Origin: Fulvimarina pelagi HTCC2506
Lineage (GTDB): Bacteria > Pseudomonadota > Alphaproteobacteria > Rhizobiales > Rhizobiaceae
DNA length: 64,000 nt
NCBI RefSeq assembly: GCF_000153705.1
Contig: NZ_DS022272.1
Span: 510,023-574,022 of the forward strand
Reading direction: 5' to 3'
A program made the translations under genes and the position numbers. The first letter of the stretch is position 1; the number at the start of each line of letters is the position of its first letter. Of this stretch, positions 51,621 to 61,175 are shown piece by piece. The notes beneath the pieces were generated by a model. The model was not told where the DNA came from and made no database searches. It saw only the letters and a program-made list of their open reading frames with translations.

Positions 51621-52181
51621 TCAATGCGTCGCGGACAGCTTGCTCATGAACTTACCGAAGGTGAGCAGTCCTTCCGGCCAAGGACCATGGCCCGAATCGC
51701 CATTGATGTGACCCGACTCGCCCGCATCGATGAAGAGCGAGCCCCAGGCGCCAGCGATGTCTTCAGCGGCGTTGAAAGACGAGAAGACGTCGTTGCGGCT
51801 CGCCACCACAATAGAGGGGAAGGGCAGGGGATCGCGCGGATAAGGGCCGAAGGTCATCAGGTGCTTCGGGCGGATCGCGGCGTTCTCCACATCGGGCGGC
51901 GCGACGAAGAAGGCGCCGGCAATACGCCTGGTCGCCTCCGGGACGGCGTGAATCGCAGTTGCGACGCCTAGCGAATGAGCAACCAGAACGACGGGTCTCG
52001 TCGATGTCCCGATCGCTTCTGCGACGGAGCCGACCCAGTCTTCGCGGACTGGTTTGGTCCATTCGCGCTGCTGGACGCGCCTCGCCGTCGAGAGTTTGCG
52101 CTCCCACCGGCTCTGCCAGTGATTGTCCGGCGAGCCTTTATAACCCGGGACGATGAGGATGTCGGCTTCCGCTACTCGCAT
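51621..52181 (-). CDS. RBBP9/YdeN-type alpha/beta hydrolase
   Basis: A 186-residue small serine hydrolase of the RBBP9/YdeN family. The start 'DILIVPGYKGSPDNHWQSRWE', the nucleophile elbow 'LVAHSLGVATA', the acid region 'VVASRNDVFSSF' and the C-terminal 'GESGHINGDSGHGPWPEG' with catalytic His are all family features. The substrate is unknown. The ATG at 52181 is used; a TTG 12 codons upstream is possible. It converges with the aldolase gene, 22 bases away. Confidence 0.88.
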   Translation of the reverse strand: MRVAEADILIVPGYKGSPDNHWQSRWERKLSTARRVQQREWTKPVREDWVGSVAEAIGTSTRPVVLVAHSLGVATAIHAVPEATRRIAGAFFVAPPDVENAAIRPKHLMTFGPYPRDPLPFPSIVVASRNDVFSSFNAAEDIAGAWGSLFIDAGESGHINGDSGHGPWPEGLLTFGKFMSKLSATH

Positions 52182-52285
52182 GGCGGCTGAATTGGCTTCG
52201 CTCCATCGCAATGTCAACTGAACGGAGCCGGCCGTGGTCGGGCTTCAAGCAGCGGTTTGCATAAACGTCTTTCGGAACGGCGGGA

Positions 52286-53122
52286 TCAGCCTTCCTGCTC
52301 TTCCTCTTTCAGCTTCGACCACGTGTTGTTCTGAGCGAGCATCTCGCGAAGGAAAGCGACGTTGCCCTTGGCCTCGTCCGGCGAGAGCGCGCCGGCTGCG
52401 ACCTTCTCGGCCTCTTCGAAACGGCCCTGAAGGCCAATCACGAGGGCGAGGTTCTGCCGGATGCGCGCATCGCTATCCGGCTGTTGGAGTGCGGCACGCA
52501 GATAGCGCTCGGCAGCCGGCAGATTGTCGGCGAGGAGATAGGACATGCCGAGATTGGATAGGACCGTCGCCTCGTTCGGCTTGAGCACAAGCGCCTTCTG
52601 GAAAAGGGCTCTCGCTTCTTCCGGCTTGCCCATCTGGTCGAGGATCGCGCCTTCGGCCGAATAGAGCCTCCAGTCAGGATAGTCGGGTGTCTGCGCTCTG
52701 CGGATCGTATCGAGCGCTTTCGGCAACTCGCCGGCTGCTGCGAGCGCCTTGCCGTACGCCGCGAGAACGTCGCGATCCTTCGGATGGGCGATCGCGATCT
52801 GGCGCATGACCGCGAGGGACTGCTCGTTGCGACCGGCCATCTGCAAGGCGGCGGAATAAGACAGGCCCACTTGCTTGCTTTGTGGATTGGCCTCGTATTG
52901 ACGACCGTAAGCGTCGACCGCGTTGCGCAATTCGCCCGACGACATTTCCGCCACTGTCTTGGCTGATTGCTGCTGGACCGACTGCTGCGGTGCGGTGCGC
53001 GAGATCGAACCCGTCGTCTCGTAGCTGACCTTGTTAGCGCAGCCCGTTATGCCGAGGGCGGCGATCGAGGCTGCGACGAGGAGGGCCTTTCTGGAAGACG
53101 ATATCGGACTAATCTTGCGCAT
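52286..53122 (-). CDS. TadD-like TPR lipoprotein
   Basis: A 278-residue lipoprotein: signal peptide with lipobox 'ITGC' (Cys near residue 28), then at least four TPR units from about residue 60 to 250 ('VGLSYSAALQMAGRNEQSLAVMRQIAIAHP', 'ALFQKALVLKPNEATVLSNLGMSYLLADNLPAAERYLRAAL'). This is the form of TadD, the assembly lipoprotein of Flp/Tad pili, though no other tad gene is adjacent, so the role is inferred. ATG at 53122 is chosen for the signal peptide. Confidence 0.82.
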   Translation of the reverse strand: MRKISPISSSRKALLVAASIAALGITGCANKVSYETTGSISRTAPQQSVQQQSAKTVAEMSSGELRNAVDAYGRQYEANPQSKQVGLSYSAALQMAGRNEQSLAVMRQIAIAHPKDRDVLAAYGKALAAAGELPKALDTIRRAQTPDYPDWRLYSAEGAILDQMGKPEEARALFQKALVLKPNEATVLSNLGMSYLLADNLPAAERYLRAALQQPDSDARIRQNLALVIGLQGRFEEAEKVAAGALSPDEAKGNVAFLREMLAQNNTWSKLKEEEQEG

Positions 53123-53255
53123 GCGCTGAGCTCTCGTCTTCGTTTCGACGGAATGGGATACCCGATGCCGCGACAGGGCTATCGGGCCATGGCTCAAAGC
53201 ATAAATCGTTAACCCTAATGGCCGGTTAATGCCCGGCTCTAACGCCGGAGTGCCG

Positions 53256-54656
53256 ATGCCCGTTTCCCTCGTTGCAGAACGCGCCGCCAAGTCTCGCCCC
53301 ATCGTACCCGTGCGGCAGGGCGAACGGGATAATCTCCTCGGCGAAACCCGCGACTGGGCCAAATTTTCGAAGTTCGACGGCGAGGCGGGTGACACCTGCC
53401 TCGTGCCCGGCGAGTGTGGAGTTCGATCCATTCTTTTGGGTCTAGGGCGTCCGGAAAAGCGTGATCCAAGTAGCTCCGCGCGCGCAGCATTGCTTGCAGG
53501 TGTTCTTGCCCGCAAGCTGCCGGAAGGCGACTGGCATTTGCCGCCCGAGTCCGAACTGGATGCGGAACTGGTTGGGATCGCTTTGAAGCTCGGCGCCTAC
53601 AAGTTCGATCGATACAAGACCGGCAACGCGACCGACGGGCCGGCACTTCGTTTCCATCTTGGCGATGGACCCGATCTCGACCGGATCGCCGCAGTTGCCG
53701 ACGGCGTGTGTCTAGCGCGCGATCTCATCAATACACCGGTCAACGACATGGGCCCGGCGGACCTCGAACAGGCCGCGCGCGATCTCGGCGAACGCTTCGG
53801 CGCCTCCGTCTCCGCGATAATCGGCGACGCGCTTATCGAGCATAACTTCCCGATGATCCATGCGGTAGGCCGGGCAAGCGTCTCACCGCCGCGCCTCGTC
53901 GATCTTACGTGGGGGCGGGCGGATGCGCCGAAGGTGACGCTGGTCGGAAAGGGCGTCTGCTTCGACACGGGCGGGCTCGACATCAAGCCCCCTTCGAACA
54001 TGCTGTTGATGAAGAAGGACATGGGCGGCGCGGCGAACGTTCTTGGGCTCGCCTCCATGATCATGGCCGAAAAACTCGGCGTGAGGTTGCGCGTCCTGAT
54101 CCCGGCCGTCGAAAACTCGATCTCCGGCTCGGCCTTCCGGCCGAGTGATGTGCTCACGAGCCGGAAAGGCAAGACGGTCGAGGTTGGCAATACGGATGCA
54201 GAAGGCCGCCTGGTGCTCGCCGATGCTCTATGCCTTGGCGACGACGAGGAGCCGGAGATCATGATCGATATGGCGACGCTTACAGGCGCTGCTCGCGTCG
54301 CGCTCGGCACGGATCTCCCTGCCTTCTTCAGCGACGACGAAAGCCTCGTGGAAAGTGTCGCTGAAGCCGGTGTTCGTCTCGCCGATCCGTCCTGGCGTCT
54401 GCCTCTCTACCGTCCTTATGGGACCGATCTCTCTTCGAAAGTCGCTGACACCAACAATATCAGCCCCGGTGGTTTTGCCGGCGCGATAACGGCGGCGCTT
54501 TTTCTCGAAAGCTTCGTCGAAAAGTCGAAGGCCTGGGCGCATTTCGACATTTATGGCTGGCGTCCAAAGGCATCGGCAATTGGGCCGGTTGGCGGTGAGG
54601 CCTATGCCATCCGCGCTCTTTTCGACGTGATCGCGAAGCGTTATCCGGCGAAATAA
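53256..54656 (+). CDS. M17 leucyl aminopeptidase family protein
   Basis: A 466-residue two-metal aminopeptidase. After a diverged N-terminal domain, the catalytic domain shows 'VTLVGKGVCFDTGGLDIKPPSNM' with metal-binding Lys and Asp, 'MKKDMGGAANVLG', and the M17 signature 'NTDAEGRLVLADAL' (about residues 312-325). The N-terminus differs from PepA, so it belongs to the alphaproteobacterial 'leucyl aminopeptidase family' branch. ATG at 53256 has a GGAG site six bases before it; ATG at 53229 is possible. Confidence 0.92.
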   Translation: MPVSLVAERAAKSRPIVPVRQGERDNLLGETRDWAKFSKFDGEAGDTCLVPGECGVRSILLGLGRPEKRDPSSSARAALLAGVLARKLPEGDWHLPPESELDAELVGIALKLGAYKFDRYKTGNATDGPALRFHLGDGPDLDRIAAVADGVCLARDLINTPVNDMGPADLEQAARDLGERFGASVSAIIGDALIEHNFPMIHAVGRASVSPPRLVDLTWGRADAPKVTLVGKGVCFDTGGLDIKPPSNMLLMKKDMGGAANVLGLASMIMAEKLGVRLRVLIPAVENSISGSAFRPSDVLTSRKGKTVEVGNTDAEGRLVLADALCLGDDEEPEIMIDMATLTGAARVALGTDLPAFFSDDESLVESVAEAGVRLADPSWRLPLYRPYGTDLSSKVADTNNISPGGFAGAITAALFLESFVEKSKAWAHFDIYGWRPKASAIGPVGGEAYAIRALFDVIAKRYPAK

Positions 54657-54679
54657 CCAAGAATGCATCGACCGAGAGA

Positions 54680-55582
54680 ATGACAGAAACACTGAATCCC
54701 CGCCTCAATGCCTATCGCAGCGATCTCGCCGATCTTCGGTTGAAGGGTCAGGTTGAGGCAGAACACTTCATTGAGGGCCAGCCCGGCGTCGTCTCCGTCC
54801 CGCTAGCCCCGATCCATCGCGCGCCCGCCCATGATGCCGCACTCGACACCGAAGCCCTCTTCGGCGAACGACTGCTGGTCTTCGATGAGACGGTCGTTGA
54901 CGGCGAGGCCTGGGCGTGGGTGCAATTGGATGAAGACGGCTATGTGGGCTACACGCCCTTCGCCGCGCTGAAGCGCCTCGGCGGAAACGGTGAGGCGAAC
55001 ATGCCTACCCATCGCATATCGGTTCCGCGCACGCTGCTTTTTCCAGAGCCCGACATAAAGCGCCCGCCGGTCGCGGACTTGCCAATGGGAGCGCTGGTAA
55101 AGGCCGTCGGCGAGGCTGAAGACCACAATGCCCGCTATCATCTGCTCGATGGCGGCGGTGCCATCGTCAAACAACACGCCGAGGCATTCGACACGGATGC
55201 CGACGACTTCGTCTCAGTAGCGGAGCGCTTCCTTGAAACACCTTATCTCTGGGGCGGCAAAAGCGCGCTCGGTATCGACTGTTCGGCGCTGGTTCAGCTC
55301 TCCTGCCAGATGGCGGGCATCGACGCCCCGCGCGACTCGTCCGATCAGGTGCGCGAACTTGGAACCCGGATCGCGGGCATCGAAGCCCTTCAGCGCGGAG
55401 ACCTCCTCTTCTGGCCGGGCCATGTGGGCATCATGATGGATGGCCAACGCCTGCTGCACGCCAACGCCTATCACATGATGACTGCGGTCGAGCCACTCGC
55501 CGAAACGCTGGAGAGATTCGACAAGAAGGGGGCGGCATTGAGTGCGGTGCGCCGTATCCCAGGCAAGCGGAAAGAGGGGTGA
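54680..55582 (+). CDS. NlpC/P60 endopeptidase with SH3 domains
   Basis: A 300-residue cell-wall peptidase without a signal peptide, as in related DipeptidylPeptidase VI-type enzymes that trim imported peptidoglycan fragments. An N-terminal bacterial SH3-like region (about residues 55-170) precedes the C40 domain. The nucleophile lies in 'GIDCSALVQLSCQ' (about residue 202) and the His in 'GHVGIMMDGQRLLHAN'. It lies 23 bases after the aminopeptidase and is probably cotranscribed, suggesting a joint role in peptide recycling. The 245 bases after it (55583-55827) show no convincing gene. Confidence 0.9.
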   Translation: MTETLNPRLNAYRSDLADLRLKGQVEAEHFIEGQPGVVSVPLAPIHRAPAHDAALDTEALFGERLLVFDETVVDGEAWAWVQLDEDGYVGYTPFAALKRLGGNGEANMPTHRISVPRTLLFPEPDIKRPPVADLPMGALVKAVGEAEDHNARYHLLDGGGAIVKQHAEAFDTDADDFVSVAERFLETPYLWGGKSALGIDCSALVQLSCQMAGIDAPRDSSDQVRELGTRIAGIEALQRGDLLFWPGHVGIMMDGQRLLHANAYHMMTAVEPLAETLERFDKKGAALSAVRRIPGKRKEG

Positions 55583-55827
55583 GAAGTTGCCGCGGGAAGC
55601 ACGAAAGAGCAGCGGATTTGTTTGGATTCCGAGCGAACGAAGCCCTTCGGACCCTCAAGGGTGAACCACGCTATGTACCCGGCTTCGTGACATGGAGGGT
55701 GACACCCTGCTGGCCAGGAATGGTGCCGAAGTTCTCGACCAGCGCAACAAAGGACCGGACTGCGATTTCTCGCGCGGCCCGGCGGACGTAGCGATGCGAA
55801 ACGAACGGCTAATGACCGTGGCGTAGC

Positions 55828-58755
55828 TTATTCTGCAGCGATCTTCGTGACCTTCTTCGTCGGGCGACGTTGCAGAAGTTCCTTCAAAAAGCGGCCGGTG
55901 TAGCTCTTCCAGCTCTCGCAGATCTGTTCGGGCGTGCCGGCAGCGATTATCTCGCCGCCGCCGTCGCCGCCCTCAGGACCGATGTCGACCAGCCAGTCGG
56001 CGGTCTTGATCACCTCGAGATTGTGCTCGATGACCACCACCGTGTTGCCGCGCTCGACGAGGCCGTGCAGCACTTCGAGAAGCTTGGCGACGTCGTGGAA
56101 ATGCAGGCCCGTCGTCGGCTCGTCGAGGATGTAGAGCGTCTTGCCGGTCGCCCTGCGCGACAACTCCTTGGCAAGCTTCACGCGTTGAGCTTCGCCGCCC
56201 GACAGCGTCGTCGCTTGCTGGCCGACCTTGATATAGCCGAGGCCGACCTCCTTTAGTGCTACGAGTTTGTCTCGCACGGCCGGGACCGGCGCGAAGAAGT
56301 CGACGCCTTCCTCAACGGTCATGTCGAGCACGTCCGCGATCGACTTTTCCTTGTAGGTGACCTCCAGCGTCTCGCGATTGTACCGCTTGCCGTGACAGAC
56401 GTCGCAGGTGACGTAGACATCCGGCAGGAAGTGCATCTCGATCTTGATGACGCCGTCCCCCTGGCAGGCCTCGCAGCGGCCACCCTTCACGTTGAAGGAG
56501 AAGCGGCCCGGTTGGTAGCCGCGCGCCTTCGCCTCGGGGAGGCCCGCGAACCAGTCGCGGATCGGCGTGAAGGCGCCCGTATACGTCGCCGGATTTGAGC
56601 GGGGTGTGCGCCCGATGGGTGATTGGTCGATGTCGATCACCTTATCGAGGTGCTCCAAGCCCTCGATCCGGTCGTGCTCGGCCGGCACGTCGCGGCCGTT
56701 GGCGATACGGCGCGATGCTGCCTTGAAAAGCGTCTCGATCAGGAAGGTCGACTTGCCGCCGCCTGAAACGCCCGTGACGCAGGAAAACAGACCGAGTGGG
56801 ATTTCGGCGGTAACGTTCTTCAGATTGTTGCCGCGTGCGCCGACGACCTTGACCGCCTTGCCCTTCTTGGCGTTCCGCCGAACCTGCGGTACCGGCACGC
56901 CCATCTCGCCAGAGAGATACTGCCCAGTGATGGAGGACGGTTCTTCCATGATGTCCTCGGGCGTACCCGAGGCAATGATTTCGCCGCCATGGACACCCGC
57001 CGCCGGGCCGATATCGACCACATGATCGGCGGTGCGGATCGCGTCCTCATCGTGCTCGACGACGATCACCGTGTTGCCGATGTCGCGCAGGTGCTTGAGC
57101 GTGACGAGCAGGCGCTCGTTGTCGCGCTGGTGGAGACCGATGGACGGCTCGTCCAGCACGTAGAGCACCCCAGTCAGACCCGATCCAATCTGCGAAGCGA
57201 GGCGGATGCGCTGGCTCTCTCCGCCGGATAGCGTTCCCGAAGAACGCGACAGTGTCAGATAATCGAGCCCGACATCGTTTAAGAAGCGCAGCCGGTCGCG
57301 GATCTCTTTCAGGATCCGGACGGCGATCTCGTTCTGCTTGTCGCTCAGATGTTGCGGCAATTCCTCGAACCAGTCGACGGCGTGGCGGATCGAAAGGTCG
57401 CTGACCTGACCGATATGTTGGCCGTGGATTTTCACCGCCAGCGCCTCGGGCTTCAATCGGTTGCCGTTGCAGGCAGGGCAGGGCGTTGCCGACATGAAGC
57501 GCTCGATCTCCTCGCGCATGAAGGCGGAGTCGGTCTCTCGCCAGCGGCGCGAAAGGTTCGGCACGACGCCTTCGAACGTCTTCGTCGTCGAATAGGCGCG
57601 CAACCCATCCTTGAAGCGGAATTCGACCTTTTCCTTACCGGTACCGTTGAGGATAACCTCTTTGGCTTCGTTCGAGAGATCGGACCACTTGTCAGTCTGC
57701 TTGAAGCCGTAGTGTTTGCCGAGACCGTCCAGCGTCTGGCCGTAATAGGGCGAGGTCGACTTCGCCCAAGGCGCGATCGCGCCGTTCTTCAGCGTCATGT
57801 TTTCGTTCGGCACGACGAGCTTGGGATCGACTGCTCGCTGCGAGCCGAGGCCGTCGCATTTCGGACAGGCCCCGAAGGGATTGTTGAACGAGAACAGGCG
57901 CGGTTCGATTTCCGGGATCGTAAAACCAGAGACCGGACAGGCGAACTTTTCTGAAAAGAGCAACCGTTCGTGGGTCTCGTTCTTGTTTCGATTTGCGCCT
58001 GCATCTGCGAGCCGCTCTTTCGGCAGAGGCCTATCGGCGAACTCTGCGACCGCGAGGCCGTCCGCCATGCCGAGGGCGGTCTCAATCGAGTCGGCAAGAC
58101 GTGACTTCATATCCTCGCGCACCACGATGCGATCGACCACCACGTCGATGTCGTGCTTGTACTTCTTGTCGAGGGCAGGAACTTCGGCGATCTCGTAATA
58201 TTCGCCGTCGATTTTGACGCGCTGGAAGCCTTTTTTCTGAAGCTCGGCCAGTTCCTTGCGGTATTCGCCCTTGCGGCCGCGGATCATCGGCGCGAGCAGG
58301 TAAAGGCGCGTGCCTTCCTCTAGCGCTAGCACCCGATCGACCATCTGGCTCACGGTTTGGCTCTCGATCGGCAGGCCTGTCGCCGGCGAGATCGGCACGC
58401 CGACGCGCGCGAAAAGCAGGCGCATATAATCGTATATTTCGGTGACAGTCGCGACGGTGGAACGGGGGTTCTTCGACGTCGTTTTTTGCTCGATCGAAAT
58501 CGAAGGCGAGAGGCCCTCGATGGAGTCGACGTCCGGCTTCTGCATCATCTCCAGAAACTGCCGTGCGTAAGCAGACAGGCTCTCGACGTAACGCCGCTGG
58601 CCTTCCGCATAGATAGTGTCGAAGGCTAGGGAGGATTTGCCCGAACCGGAAAGCCCCGTCATGACGATCAGCTTGTCGCGCGGAATGTCGAGATCGACGT
58701 TTTTAAGGTTATGTTCGCGCGCACCACGAATGGAGATCGTCTTGAGATCGGACAT
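55828..58755 (-). CDS. uvrA: UvrABC excinuclease subunit A
   Basis: A 975-residue DNA damage sensor of nucleotide excision repair, full length. Two ABC ATPase halves are visible: Walker A '[13 protein letters not shown]' (about residue 30) and '[13 protein letters not shown]' (about 660), with two signature motifs '[13 protein letters not shown]' and '[13 protein letters not shown]'. Zinc modules are at 'CPKCDGLG', 'CPACNGNRL' and 'CEACQGDG' with '[10 protein letters not shown]'. ATG at 58755 is the family start; a TTG five codons earlier is less likely. It is divergent from ssb, sharing a 224-base region with a LexA box. Confidence 0.97.
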   Translation of the reverse strand: MSDLKTISIRGAREHNLKNVDLDIPRDKLIVMTGLSGSGKSSLAFDTIYAEGQRRYVESLSAYARQFLEMMQKPDVDSIEGLSPSISIEQKTTSKNPRSTVATVTEIYDYMRLLFARVGVPISPATGLPIESQTVSQMVDRVLALEEGTRLYLLAPMIRGRKGEYRKELAELQKKGFQRVKIDGEYYEIAEVPALDKKYKHDIDVVVDRIVVREDMKSRLADSIETALGMADGLAVAEFADRPLPKERLADAGANRNKNETHERLLFSEKFACPVSGFTIPEIEPRLFSFNNPFGACPKCDGLGSQRAVDPKLVVPNENMTLKNGAIAPWAKSTSPYYGQTLDGLGKHYGFKQTDKWSDLSNEAKEVILNGTGKEKVEFRFKDGLRAYSTTKTFEGVVPNLSRRWRETDSAFMREEIERFMSATPCPACNGNRLKPEALAVKIHGQHIGQVSDLSIRHAVDWFEELPQHLSDKQNEIAVRILKEIRDRLRFLNDVGLDYLTLSRSSGTLSGGESQRIRLASQIGSGLTGVLYVLDEPSIGLHQRDNERLLVTLKHLRDIGNTVIVVEHDEDAIRTADHVVDIGPAAGVHGGEIIASGTPEDIMEEPSSITGQYLSGEMGVPVPQVRRNAKKGKAVKVVGARGNNLKNVTAEIPLGLFSCVTGVSGGGKSTFLIETLFKAASRRIANGRDVPAEHDRIEGLEHLDKVIDIDQSPIGRTPRSNPATYTGAFTPIRDWFAGLPEAKARGYQPGRFSFNVKGGRCEACQGDGVIKIEMHFLPDVYVTCDVCHGKRYNRETLEVTYKEKSIADVLDMTVEEGVDFFAPVPAVRDKLVALKEVGLGYIKVGQQATTLSGGEAQRVKLAKELSRRATGKTLYILDEPTTGLHFHDVAKLLEVLHGLVERGNTVVVIEHNLEVIKTADWLVDIGPEGGDGGGEIIAAGTPEQICESWKSYTGRFLKELLQRRPTKKVTKIAAE

Positions 58756-58831
58756 CAACGAAACCGGCAAGAAAGAAGGAAGCTTGAATTCGGCCTATCT
58801 ATGGAAAGTGCCCTTGAATTTAAAGCACTGA

Positions 58832-58861
58832 TTGACTCGACGAAAGACTTTGTTCTAATTT
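58832..58861 (+). promoter_or_regulatory. Probable ssb promoter
   Basis: TTGACT (58832-58837) and TAATTT (58856-58861) are 18 bases apart on the plus strand, about 120 bases before the ssb start. The -10 lies inside the LexA box, the geometry expected for SOS repression. Confidence 0.5.
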
Positions 58862-58866
58862 TGTTC
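58852..58866. promoter_or_regulatory. LexA (SOS) box between uvrA and ssb
   Basis: GTTC-N7-GTTC (58852-58855 and 58863-58866, seven T/A-rich bases between) is an exact match to the alphaproteobacterial LexA operator. uvrA and ssb are classic SOS genes in this class and are read divergently from this gap, so one box could control both. Confidence 0.88.
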
Positions 58867-58979
58867 CACGCCTCCGGCGAAGCGCCGTAGGGCATTTTCT
58901 GTGAACGAGCCGGACTGCGCACTTTCGCCGCTGCTGGTGCGTCGCTAGGTTCGCGCGCAACTGTGCAAGGGAGTTTCCA

Positions 58980-59489
58980 ATGGCCGGCAGCGTCAACAAA
59001 GTCATTCTGGTCGGCAATCTCGGGGCTGACCCCGAAATGCGGCGCACGCAGGACGGCAAGCCAATCGCGAATTTTTCCGTCGCGACGTCCGAAAGCTGGC
59101 GCGACCGCAATTCCGGCGAGCGGCGCGAGAAGACCGAATGGCACCGGGTCGTCTGTTTCAACGAGGGCCTCAACAAGGTCATCGAACAGTATGTGAAGAA
59201 GGGCTCGAAGGTGTATATCGAAGGGCAGCTTCAGACCCGCAAATGGCAGGGACAGGACGGGCAGGACCGCTACTCGACCGAGGTCGTGCTGCAGGGGTTC
59301 AACTGCACTCTCACCATGCTCGATGGGCGTGGCGAAGGCGGCGGCGGAGATTACGGCGGTGGCGGATCGCGCGGTGGCCCGCCGTCCGGCGGCTCGCGCG
59401 GTGGTGGCGAATACGGGAGCGGTCCCGGTGGAGGTAGCGGCTACGGTGGCGGCGGATCCCGCGATTTTGACGACGAGATTCCGTTCTGA
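58980..59489 (+). CDS. ssb: Single-stranded DNA-binding protein
   Basis: A 169-residue SSB with an OB fold (about residues 4-110: '[36 protein letters not shown]', '[14 protein letters not shown]', '[15 protein letters not shown]'), a Gly-rich linker (112-160) and the acidic tip DFDDEIPF that recruits repair proteins. An AAGGGAG site precedes the ATG. It probably forms the usual tetramer and acts in replication, recombination and repair. Confidence 0.97.
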   Translation: MAGSVNKVILVGNLGADPEMRRTQDGKPIANFSVATSESWRDRNSGERREKTEWHRVVCFNEGLNKVIEQYVKKGSKVYIEGQLQTRKWQGQDGQDRYSTEVVLQGFNCTLTMLDGRGEGGGGDYGGGGSRGGPPSGGSRGGGEYGSGPGGGSGYGGGGSRDFDDEIPF

Positions 59490-59524
59490 TCCCAAGGCCT
59501 GCACGACCGGGGAAGGCAGGTGAG

Positions 59525-59926
59525 ATGGTAGATCGTCCCGTAGGTTCGTCGCTGACCATAGCGGCTCTGGCGCTCACCTGGTGTGTCCTCGGCGTTCTCG
59601 TCTCGGGACCAGCGGCGGCAGGCGAACCGGTCGTCGAGAACGTCGAGGTCACCAGAACGGGCGAGGGCGTCTATAGTTTTGCCGTGACGCTCAGTCATGG
59701 CGACGAGGGCACGGACCACTACGCCGATCGTTGGGAGGTCAAGGCCGCGGACGGAACCGTCTACGGCACCCGTGAGCTTCTCCACCCGCATGTGAACGAA
59801 CAGCCGTTTACCCGGTCCGAATTCGGCATAGAGATTCCGACCGACGTCACGACTGTTTTCGTCTCGGGCCACGACAACGTACATGGCGACGGCGAGGCGG
59901 TGGAGGTGGCTCTGCCAACGCAGTAG
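59525..59926 (+). CDS. Hypothetical exported protein downstream of ssb
   Basis: A 133-residue secreted protein: signal peptide (hydrophobic stretch about residues 9-30, cleavage near 'AAAGEP'), then a single beta-rich domain of about 100 residues with 'HYADRWEVKAADGTVYGTRELLHPHVNEQPFTRSEFGIEIP' and 'GHDNVHGDGEAVEV'. The spaced His residues (about six in the mature domain) could bind metal. I have no named family for it. It lies 35 bases after ssb, on the same strand. The following 371 bases (59927-60297) show no convincing gene. Confidence 0.75.
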   Translation: MVDRPVGSSLTIAALALTWCVLGVLVSGPAAAGEPVVENVEVTRTGEGVYSFAVTLSHGDEGTDHYADRWEVKAADGTVYGTRELLHPHVNEQPFTRSEFGIEIPTDVTTVFVSGHDNVHGDGEAVEVALPTQ

Positions 59927-60297
59927 CGCGGGGCTGGGTCGAAGAGAATGACGATGGCGGGATAACGCCGCTCCATGCGACGGCCCAGGGTAGAATTCGC
60001 AAGATACGACGCTGAAGATGACCCAAAGCGCAGCCTATGCATCTACTCGACCGGGCCATGCGTGCAGGAGAGTTTGAGTCATAAACTTGCTCGAAGCGGA
60101 ACCTCCTCGATTTTGCAGAGGTTCGCATGCGGTTCGGGGTTCGGTGGCGAACCATATTCGCGCCGCTTCCAGACTGCTTCTCTCGCTGCGTTTCACGAGT
60201 TCGTCCCGCGGTGGTTGATTCGGAGGCGATGAGAAGGGGGGCGACCCGGACGCCCCAACGCGAAGCGAACCCAGAGCCAAACCGCGATTGAAAGCAG

Positions 60298-60960
60298 TCA
60301 CGATGAAGCGGCAGGGGTCTTCCCGATAGAGAAGAGAGCGCCAATCCCGTCTGCAACGAACTGCACGGCGAGCGCCGCCAGGATCACTCCGAGTACGCGG
60401 GAGATGACGCCCCTACCGGTCGCGCCGAGTATCATGTCGAGCCGGTGGGCAAAGGTCAGCGAAGCGCACGTGATCAGAAGCGTGACCGCGATCACCGCAA
60501 CGACGCTCGCCTTGCCGACGGCGCTCGGCAACTGGCCGGAGAGAAGGATGACGGCGGCGATCGCGCCCGGACCGGCGATCAGTGGAATGGCCAGCGGGAA
60601 GGCAGCGACGTCGGTATCTTCTCCGGGCTCGTCGTCTTTCTCCGCGACGGCCTTGGTCGCGCTCTTGCCCTTGCGTTCGTTGCGCCGCTCGAAGACGAGT
60701 TCGAACCCGATCACAAAGAGGAAGAGGCCACCTGCAACGCGGAAGGCGCCGAGCGAGATTCCAAGCGCTTCGAGAATCGTGAGGCCGAGAAGCGCGAAGA
60801 CGGTGAGGATGCAGAAGGCGATAAGGCACCCCTTCCATGCCATCGTCATCCGTGCCTTCTTCGAGACGCCGGGTGTCAGCGCCAAGTAAACCGGAATCAG
60901 GCCGAGCGGATCGACGATGACGAACAGCGTCACGAAGCCGTTGAGAAGCAGATCGACCAT
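60298..60960 (-). CDS. MarC-family integral membrane protein
   Basis: About 220 residues and six membrane helices in the MarC (UPF0056) pattern: 'NGFVTLFVIVDPLGLIPVYLALTPG', 'AFRVAGGLFLFVIGFELVFE', 'PLAIPLIAGPGAIAAVILL' and 'RVLGVILAALAVQFVADGIGAL'. A charged cytoplasmic loop rich in Lys, Glu and Asp lies in the middle (about residues 95-120). Function of the family is unknown despite the mar name. ATG at 60960 has a GGGA site at the right distance; ATG at 60966 would add two residues. Confidence 0.9.
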   Translation of the reverse strand: MVDLLLNGFVTLFVIVDPLGLIPVYLALTPGVSKKARMTMAWKGCLIAFCILTVFALLGLTILEALGISLGAFRVAGGLFLFVIGFELVFERRNERKGKSATKAVAEKDDEPGEDTDVAAFPLAIPLIAGPGAIAAVILLSGQLPSAVGKASVVAVIAVTLLITCASLTFAHRLDMILGATGRGVISRVLGVILAALAVQFVADGIGALFSIGKTPAASS

Positions 60961-61175
60961 CGACATATCCCGTTTGAGCCGTAGCTTGGCTGAGAACACG
61001 GAAAGAAGTTCAGTGGCAAGTACGGCACCGCTCTCGCCGTCAGAGCGAACGTGGCCTGCGAGAGACTTTGGAAAGCTACAGAAGGCGGTCCGTAAAGGCC
61101 TTCGAAGGTTTGCGCTGACGAGCGCCTTCGGGCTATAGCAAGCCCACGAATTCGCATCGATTTCTGGACACATCC

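Noticed and set aside
53210-53232. TTAA...TTAA pair upstream of the aminopeptidase as a CtrA box
   Set aside because: The spacing between half-sites is 13 bases instead of seven.
55579-55791. Possible 70-codon gene overlapping the end of the NlpC/P60 gene
   Set aside because: No ribosome site, no recognisable fold and no terminator pattern; it looks like non-coding sequence.
59975-60232. Possible 85-codon gene in the 371-base gap after the exported protein
   Set aside because: No ribosome site or motif, and the composition is unlike the neighbours.
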